Below the pieces are notes generated by a model. The model did no database searches and had not been told where the DNA came from. It was given only the letters and a program-made list of their open reading frames with translations. A program made the translations under genes and the position numbers. This document shows, one piece after another, positions 60,096 through 64,000 of a stretch of DNA of 64,000 bases. The DNA is from Sphingomonas rubra. GTDB taxonomy: Bacteria; Pseudomonadota; Alphaproteobacteria; Sphingomonadales; Sphingomonadaceae. Location of the stretch: NCBI RefSeq assembly GCF_900115745.1, contig NZ_FOXP01000002.1, positions 1 to 64,000 of the forward strand, written 5' to 3'. How positions within the stretch are numbered: position 1 is the stretch's first letter; every line of letters begins with the position of its first letter.

Positions 60096-60301
60096 TCGAA
60101 CTGGTTGCGCCGGAGCCAGCGAGCGTCGCCAGCCCCTGCGTCAACATCTGCCAGATCGACCCGGCCACCGGCTGGTGCCTGGGCTGCGGTCGCACCATCC
60201 CCGAGATCATGAACTGGAGCGCCAAGCCCGCCGACGAGCGCCGCGCCATCCGCGCGGCCCTGCCGCCGCGCATGGCGGCGTTGAAGGCGCGACCGGCATA
60301 G
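60092..60301 (+). CDS. DUF1289 protein
   Basis: 69 residues. SPCVNICQIDPATGWCLGCGRTIPEI with four Cys, as in the DUF1289 family, likely an Fe-S or zinc-binding small protein. Coupled to the RNA helicase by the ATGA overlap. Confidence 0.92.
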   Translation: MIELVAPEPASVASPCVNICQIDPATGWCLGCGRTIPEIMNWSAKPADERRAIRAALPPRMAALKARPA

Positions 60302-60432
60302 GAAGACTCGGCATCCAGCGTCGCGCCGACAAAGCCGTGAACACGCTTTCCGGAAACAACCATTTTCTATCGTTTCCATTTACGCGATGATCGGCGCTCC
60401 TCATCTTGGCGACAAGCAAGGAGTTCTCTTCG

Positions 60433-61149
60433 ATGACCGACCTCAGGAGCGCCGTCGAGCGGCGCGGTTTCGATACGCTGGGTCACGCCGATCATGGCTG
60501 GCTGGACGCGCGGCATCATTTCTCGTTCGGTGGCTATCACGATCCGGCGCGGATGGGCTGGGGCGCGATCCGCGTGTGGAACGACGACGTGATCGCGCCG
60601 AACAGCGGCTTTCCGCCTCATCCGCACCGCGACATGGAGATCATCACCTATGTCCGCAGCGGCGCGATCACGCACCAGGATTCGATGGGCAACCAGGGCC
60701 GCACCGCCGCCGGCGACGTGCAGGTGATGAGCGCCGGATCGGGCGTCCGCCACGCCGAGTATAATGTCGAGGCGGAGCCGACGACGCTGTTCCAGATCTG
60801 GATCGAGCCGACCCGGCGCGGCGGCGAGCCGAGCTGGGGAGCGAAGCCGTTCCCCAAGGGCGAACGCTCGGGCAGGCTGACCGTGCTGGCGAGCGGGTTC
60901 GCCGAGGACGCGGAGGCACTGCCGATCCGTGCCGAGGCGCGCGTGCTGGCGGCAACGCTGGCCGCGGGCGAGCGGGTCGAGCACCGGGTGGGGGCGGGGC
61001 GCCACGCCTATCTGGTGCCCGCCACCGGTGCGCTGCTGGTCGACGGTGAGCGGATCGACGCCCGCGACGGCGCGGCGATCCCCGGCGGCCGCACGGTGAC
61101 GATCGAAGCGCTCGAGGATGCCGAGATCGTGCTGGTCGACGCGGCCTGA
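60433..61149 (+). CDS. Pirin family protein
   Basis: 238 residues from ATG 60433 with AAGGAG 9 bases upstream. Bicupin fold with the pirin metal site: GFPPHPHRDMEIITYVRSGAITHQDSMGN and SGVRHAEYN (His-His-His-Glu set), FQIWIEPTRRGGEP. In bacteria some pirins are quercetinase-like dioxygenases. The role here is not known. A divergent or palindromic hairpin follows before wrbA. Confidence 0.9.
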   Translation: MTDLRSAVERRGFDTLGHADHGWLDARHHFSFGGYHDPARMGWGAIRVWNDDVIAPNSGFPPHPHRDMEIITYVRSGAITHQDSMGNQGRTAAGDVQVMSAGSGVRHAEYNVEAEPTTLFQIWIEPTRRGGEPSWGAKPFPKGERSGRLTVLASGFAEDAEALPIRAEARVLAATLAAGERVEHRVGAGRHAYLVPATGALLVDGERIDARDGAAIPGGRTVTIEALEDAEIVLVDAA

Positions 61150-61205
61150 ATCGTCGGCAGGCTCAGGCGTTACCCCGCAGACTTGGATCTGCCCGTTGCT
61201 GAGAG

Positions 61206-61225
61206 ACCCCGGCCTTCGCCGGGGC
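61206..61225. repeat. Short GC-rich palindrome before wrbA
   Basis: ACCCCGGCCTTCGCCGGGG: a hairpin that resembles one arm of family 1. It lies 25 bases before the wrbA start. Confidence 0.55.
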
Positions 61226-61250
61226 AAATGATCGATCGAAAGGTATTCTC

Positions 61251-61853
61251 ATGACCAAAATACTGGTGCTCTATTACTCCTCTTACGGCCATATCGAGCA
61301 GATGGCCGACGCCGTGGCCGAGGGTGCGCGGGCCGGCGGGGCGGAGGTCGACGTGCGCCGCGTGGCCGAGACGGCGCCGGACGAGGTGGTGAAGGCCGCC
61401 CATTTCAAGACCGACACCGCGCACCCCGTGATCGAGAGCCCCGACGCGCTGACGCAGTACGACGCGATCATCGTCGGCGCGCCGACCCGTTACGGGCGGA
61501 TGCCCGCGCAGATGGCGCAGTTCTGGGACACCACCGGCGGGCTGTGGGCGAAGGGGGCGCTGGTCGGCAAGGTCGGCGGGGCGTTCACCTCCACCGCCAG
61601 CCAGCATGGCGGGCAGGAGACGACGCTGTTCTCCATCATCACCAACCTGCTCCACCATGGCCTGTCGATCGTCGGCCTGGATTACGGGTTCCAGGGCCAG
61701 ATGGGCGTGGCCGAGGTGCGCGGTGGATCGCCCTACGGCGCCACCACGATCGCCGACGGCGACGGCAGCCGTCAGCCGCACGCCGAGGAGCTCGCCGGTG
61801 CGCGCTACCAGGGCAAGCGGATCGCGGAGATGGCGGGCAAGCTGTTCGGATAA
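61251..61853 (+). CDS. wrbA: NAD(P)H:quinone oxidoreductase WrbA
   Basis: 200 residues. Flavodoxin-like FMN site [61 protein letters not shown], and [17 protein letters not shown], the typical WrbA set. Reduces quinones with two electrons and protects against oxidative stress. Confidence 0.96.
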   Translation: MTKILVLYYSSYGHIEQMADAVAEGARAGGAEVDVRRVAETAPDEVVKAAHFKTDTAHPVIESPDALTQYDAIIVGAPTRYGRMPAQMAQFWDTTGGLWAKGALVGKVGGAFTSTASQHGGQETTLFSIITNLLHHGLSIVGLDYGFQGQMGVAEVRGGSPYGATTIADGDGSRQPHAEELAGARYQGKRIAEMAGKLFG

Positions 61854-61907
61854 GCTCCACCGCCATCGTTCCGCGGGCCTCGTGCTAGGCCTTGGCGACA
61901 TTCCTTC

Positions 61908-62140
61908 GTCACCCCGGAACAAGCCCGGGGTGACGGAGAAGGACGTGCCTCGAAGGCGTTTTGCATAGAGTCGGATGACATCTCCGACCCGTTCGTGCTG
62001 AGCGACGTCGAAGCACCGGCCACAAACCGCCCGCTCGCCGCCTGCCTTCGACGTCGCTCAGGGCGAACGGTGATGGGTCAACATCTCGTCATCCCGTTCC
62101 AGAGCCAAGTGGCCGGGCGTGCGTGGCTCTGGATGCCGGG
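61908..62140. repeat. Cluster of three intergenic palindromes
   Basis: Three hairpins in the 306-base gap after wrbA: CGTCACCCCGG...CCGGGGTGACGG at 61908-61935 (family 2); CCGTTCGTGCTGAGCGACGTCGAAG with CTTCGACGTCGCTCAGGGCGAACGG at 61989-62070; and CCAGAGCCA...TGGCTCTGG at 62099-62132. No gene is in the gap. Confidence 0.75.
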
Positions 62141-62159
62141 ACGGGCCCGGCATGATGGG

Positions 62160-62891
62160 TTATCGGCGCCGGCGCTTCTTTTCCGGGGGCGGCGCGGGTC
62201 GTACCGGTGGGTCGGGCTGGCCGGTCAGGACGATGACGAGTGGCGGGGTAATGCCGGGATCGGCCGGGAACGCCGCGCGTGCCTTGGCGAAGGTGAAGCG
62301 CGCCCTGGCGGCTCCCGGCGCGGCGGCGGTGACGCCGACCCAGCGCCAGTGCCACGGCTCCCACTTGACGCCCTGCGCGTTGCCGGGCGGGAAGCTCAGT
62401 TCGAAGCCGAAGCGGGGCGCGTTGGCGTGGAGCCAGCGCGCCTGCGGCGTCACCGCCATGCACGCCTCGATGTCGGGGCAGTTGGGCGAGGGGCGCACGG
62501 CGAAGTCGATCGCGTAGCCGGTGGTGTGCTCGCTGTGCCCGGCGGGCGCGACGGAAATGGCGCGGTCCTCGCTCGATCCCTGGCCGCCGCCGGCGAACAC
62601 GCCGCGCTGCCGCTCGACCGATCGGTGGCAGGACAGGCCACGCAGCGCGCCGGGGCCGAGTGCGGCCGCGGCGGCGGCGAGCAGACGCTGCAGGTCGGGC
62701 AGCACCTCCGCCCGGACGCGGCATCCGTGCAGGCCGAAGCCGTCGGGCGCGTCGACCAGCTCGCCCGGCGCGACGTCGCCATAGGGATAATGGCCGAGCA
62801 CGCGACCGTCGGTCGCGGCAGGGATTGCCACTTGGGCGAGAAGGGGCGCCTGGGCGAGAAGAAGCGCGAGCATCGCCGGTGCCTCTGGCAT
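62160..62891 (-). CDS. M15-family (VanY-like) D-alanyl-D-alanine carboxypeptidase
   Basis: 243 residues from ATG 62891. Short signal peptide (MLALLLAQAPLLAQ), then GHSEHTTGYAIDFAV with zinc ligands (SEHxxGxAxD) and the third ligand in EPWHWRWVG. The fold matches M15B DD-carboxypeptidases, which trim peptidoglycan. The C-terminus is Pro/Lys/Arg-rich. Divergent from the pseudouridine synthase with only 29 bases between the starts. Confidence 0.85.
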   Translation of the reverse strand: MPEAPAMLALLLAQAPLLAQVAIPAATDGRVLGHYPYGDVAPGELVDAPDGFGLHGCRVRAEVLPDLQRLLAAAAAALGPGALRGLSCHRSVERQRGVFAGGGQGSSEDRAISVAPAGHSEHTTGYAIDFAVRPSPNCPDIEACMAVTPQARWLHANAPRFGFELSFPPGNAQGVKWEPWHWRWVGVTAAAPGAARARFTFAKARAAFPADPGITPPLVIVLTGQPDPPVRPAPPPEKKRRRR

Positions 62892-62920
62892 GCGCGGCTC
62901 CCCGGTGGCAAGGAGCCGCC

Positions 62921-63619
62921 ATGCACGGCGACCGCGTTCTGTTCCTCGACGGCGAGGCCCTGGTGATCGACAAGCCCGCCGGGCTGCCGGTCGACCGCCC
63001 TCGCGACGGCTCGTTGAGCCTGGAGAATCACCTGGAAAGCCTGCGCTTCGGCTTCCAGCGCTGGCCCGTGGCGGTGCACCGGCTCGATCGCGACACCAGC
63101 GGCTGCCTGTTGCTCGCGCGCAATCCCAAGGCGGGCGCGCGCTTCCAGCAGGCGTTCGAGCAGGGACTGGTGGAGAAGCGCTACCTGGCGGTGCTCGACG
63201 GCTTGGTCGAGGGCGAGGGGGCGGTCGAGCTGGCGCTGGGCAAGACCAGCACCGCCGAGGCGGGATGGCGGATCGTGCCCGACACGCGCGGCAAGGCGGC
63301 GCGGACGGCATGGCGCGCGATCGGGGCGCGAGACGGGCAGACGCTGGTCGAGTTCCGGCCGCAGACCGGGCGCACCCACCAGATCCGCGTCCACGCGGCG
63401 AGCGGGCTGGGCGCGGCCGTCGTCGGCGACCCGGTTTACGGCCGTGGCGATGCGGGTGGTCCTTCGGCAGGTTCGGGCCCGGGCCCTTCGACAGGCTCAG
63501 GACAGGGCATGCTGCTCCATGCCGCCGAGCTGGTGGTGCCGCGACCGGGCAAGGAGCCGATCCGCGGCGAGGCGCCGTTGCCCGAACGGTTCGGCACCTG
63601 GGCGGAACTCGCCCAATGA
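62921..63619 (+). CDS. RluA-family RNA pseudouridine synthase
   Basis: 232 residues from ATG 62921 with AAGGAG upstream. Catalytic motif HRLDRDTSGCLLLARN (Asp) near 55, EKRYLAVLDG, and QTGRTHQIRVHAASGLGAAVVGDPVYG. It lacks an S4 domain and is shorter than RluD. The segment encoded at 63461-63508 (GPSAGSGPGPSTGSGQG) is a Gly/Ser/Pro loop made from two copies of an intergenic-type repeat. Confidence 0.9.
   Translation: MHGDRVLFLDGEALVIDKPAGLPVDRPRDGSLSLENHLESLRFGFQRWPVAVHRLDRDTSGCLLLARNPKAGARFQQAFEQGLVEKRYLAVLDGLVEGEGAVELALGKTSTAEAGWRIVPDTRGKAARTAWRAIGARDGQTLVEFRPQTGRTHQIRVHAASGLGAAVVGDPVYGRGDAGGPSAGSGPGPSTGSGQGMLLHAAELVVPRPGKEPIRGEAPLPERFGTWAELAQ
63461..63508 (+). repeat. Intergenic-type repeat inserted in the pseudouridine synthase gene
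   Basis: Two tandem copies of CCTTCGrCAGGyTCrGG, the type often found between sphingomonad genes, read here in frame as Gly/Ser/Pro. Confidence 0.6.
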
Positions 63620-64000
63620 TCGCGGTGCCGGAGGACGCGCTCGACGAGCGGTTCCTCGCGGCGACGGGGCCGGGCGGGCAGAACGTCAACAAGGTGGCGA
63701 CCGCGTGCCAGTTGCGCTGCGACGTGTACCGGCTGGGGCTGCATCCGGAGACCTATCGAAGGCTGAAGCTGTTCGCGGGCAGCCGGCTGACCGCGGGCGG
63801 GACGCTGGTGCTGACCGCCCGGCGCTACCGGACGCAGGAGGCGAACAGGGCGGACGCGCGCGAGCGGCTGGCCGAACTGCTCGCCAAGGCGGAGGAGCGC
63901 GAGGCGCGGCGGGTGAAGACCAAGCCGAGCCGCGCGGCCAAGGCGCGGCGGGTGGACGAGAAGAAGGGCCGATCCCAGGTCAAGGCGGGGCGCGGCCGGA
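63616..64000 (+). CDS. arfB: ArfB-like peptidyl-tRNA hydrolase (cut by the window end)
   Basis: Starts at ATG 63616, overlapping the synthase stop by four bases (ATGA). The GGQ motif ATGPGGQNVNKVATACQLR near 15-35 and a basic Arg/Lys-rich C-terminal half fit ArfB/YaeJ, which releases peptides from stalled ribosomes. At least 128 residues are visible, and the C-terminus lies beyond the window. Confidence 0.9.
   Translation, partial: MIAVPEDALDERFLAATGPGGQNVNKVATACQLRCDVYRLGLHPETYRRLKLFAGSRLTAGGTLVLTARRYRTQEANRADARERLAELLAKAEEREARRVKTKPSRAAKARRVDEKKGRSQVKAGRGR

Noticed and set aside
61206-61225. Hairpin before wrbA as a terminator
   Set aside because: No T-run on either strand, and it lies in the leader 25 bases before the start; it matches the palindromic repeats better.

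Overview
The window is high-GC alphaproteobacterial chromosome, most likely Sphingomonas or a close sphingomonad. The evidence is a PEPxxWA-CTERM protein, a SapC-family protein, DUF1289, a CpdR-type response regulator, a BtuB-type TonB receptor with a cobalamin riboswitch, near-consensus EcfG-type (GGAAC-N16/17-CGTT) promoters, and operons whose genes overlap by ATGA or GTGA. No rRNA operon or CRISPR array is visible. Coordinates and reading frames come directly from the sequence. Family names are from recognition of motifs, not from a search.

1-27.3 kb is an accessory block rich in stress and redox genes: a truncated clade-2-like catalase, an AI-2E-type permease with an extra C-terminal domain, a DUF4403 lipoprotein, SWIB, DUF892 (YciF-like), DUF3597, DUF4142, a subclass-B3-like metallo-beta-lactamase, aldo/keto reductase, a PoxB-like ThDP enzyme, a coupled small-ORF/cupin/SDR run, and a five-gene overlapping operon on the minus strand (catalase-family protein, 2Fe-2S, FAD and molybdopterin subunits of an aldehyde/xanthine-type oxidase, MDR oxidoreductase). 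A CaCA exchanger and a two-hydrolase fusion follow. Several of these genes have GSR-like promoters, so part of the block probably belongs to the general stress response.

27.6-38 kb is a mobile region. It holds a broken IS2-group IS3 element, a 3' fragment of a tRNA-Arg(UCU) gene, and a minus-strand genomic island of about 9 kb with a P4-type integrase, an unknown gene, an AlpA/MerR-like HTH protein, a possible HUH replication initiator, a DUF927 ATPase, a short second tyrosine recombinase with a palindrome at its start, DUF3768, a divergent nitrilase-like protein and two exported proteins. It looks like a satellite-type or integrative replicating element. The HUH-like protein beside the DUF927 ATPase is the least described part.

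38-46 kb is core-like: a PEP-CTERM protein, a B12 acquisition locus (btuF divergent from btuC-btuD, then a cobalamin riboswitch and btuB), adenine/adenosine deaminase, OsmC and a glycine-zipper lipoprotein. 46.7-53.7 kb is a tight minus-strand operon (cyclophilin, queA, EF-hand protein, tgt, small membrane protein, M16 protease), so queuosine synthesis genes sit with a secreted isomerase, with tRNA-Val(GAC) upstream. 53.7-64 kb carries cpdR, N-formylglutamate amidohydrolase, cytochrome b561, SapC, an FAD-linked oxidase, an RhlE-type helicase with DUF1289, pirin, WrbA, an M15 peptidase divergent from an RluA-type pseudouridine synthase, and an ArfB-like hydrolase cut by the window end. Intergenic palindromic repeats of at least two families are scattered from 40 to 63.5 kb, one of them inside a coding sequence.
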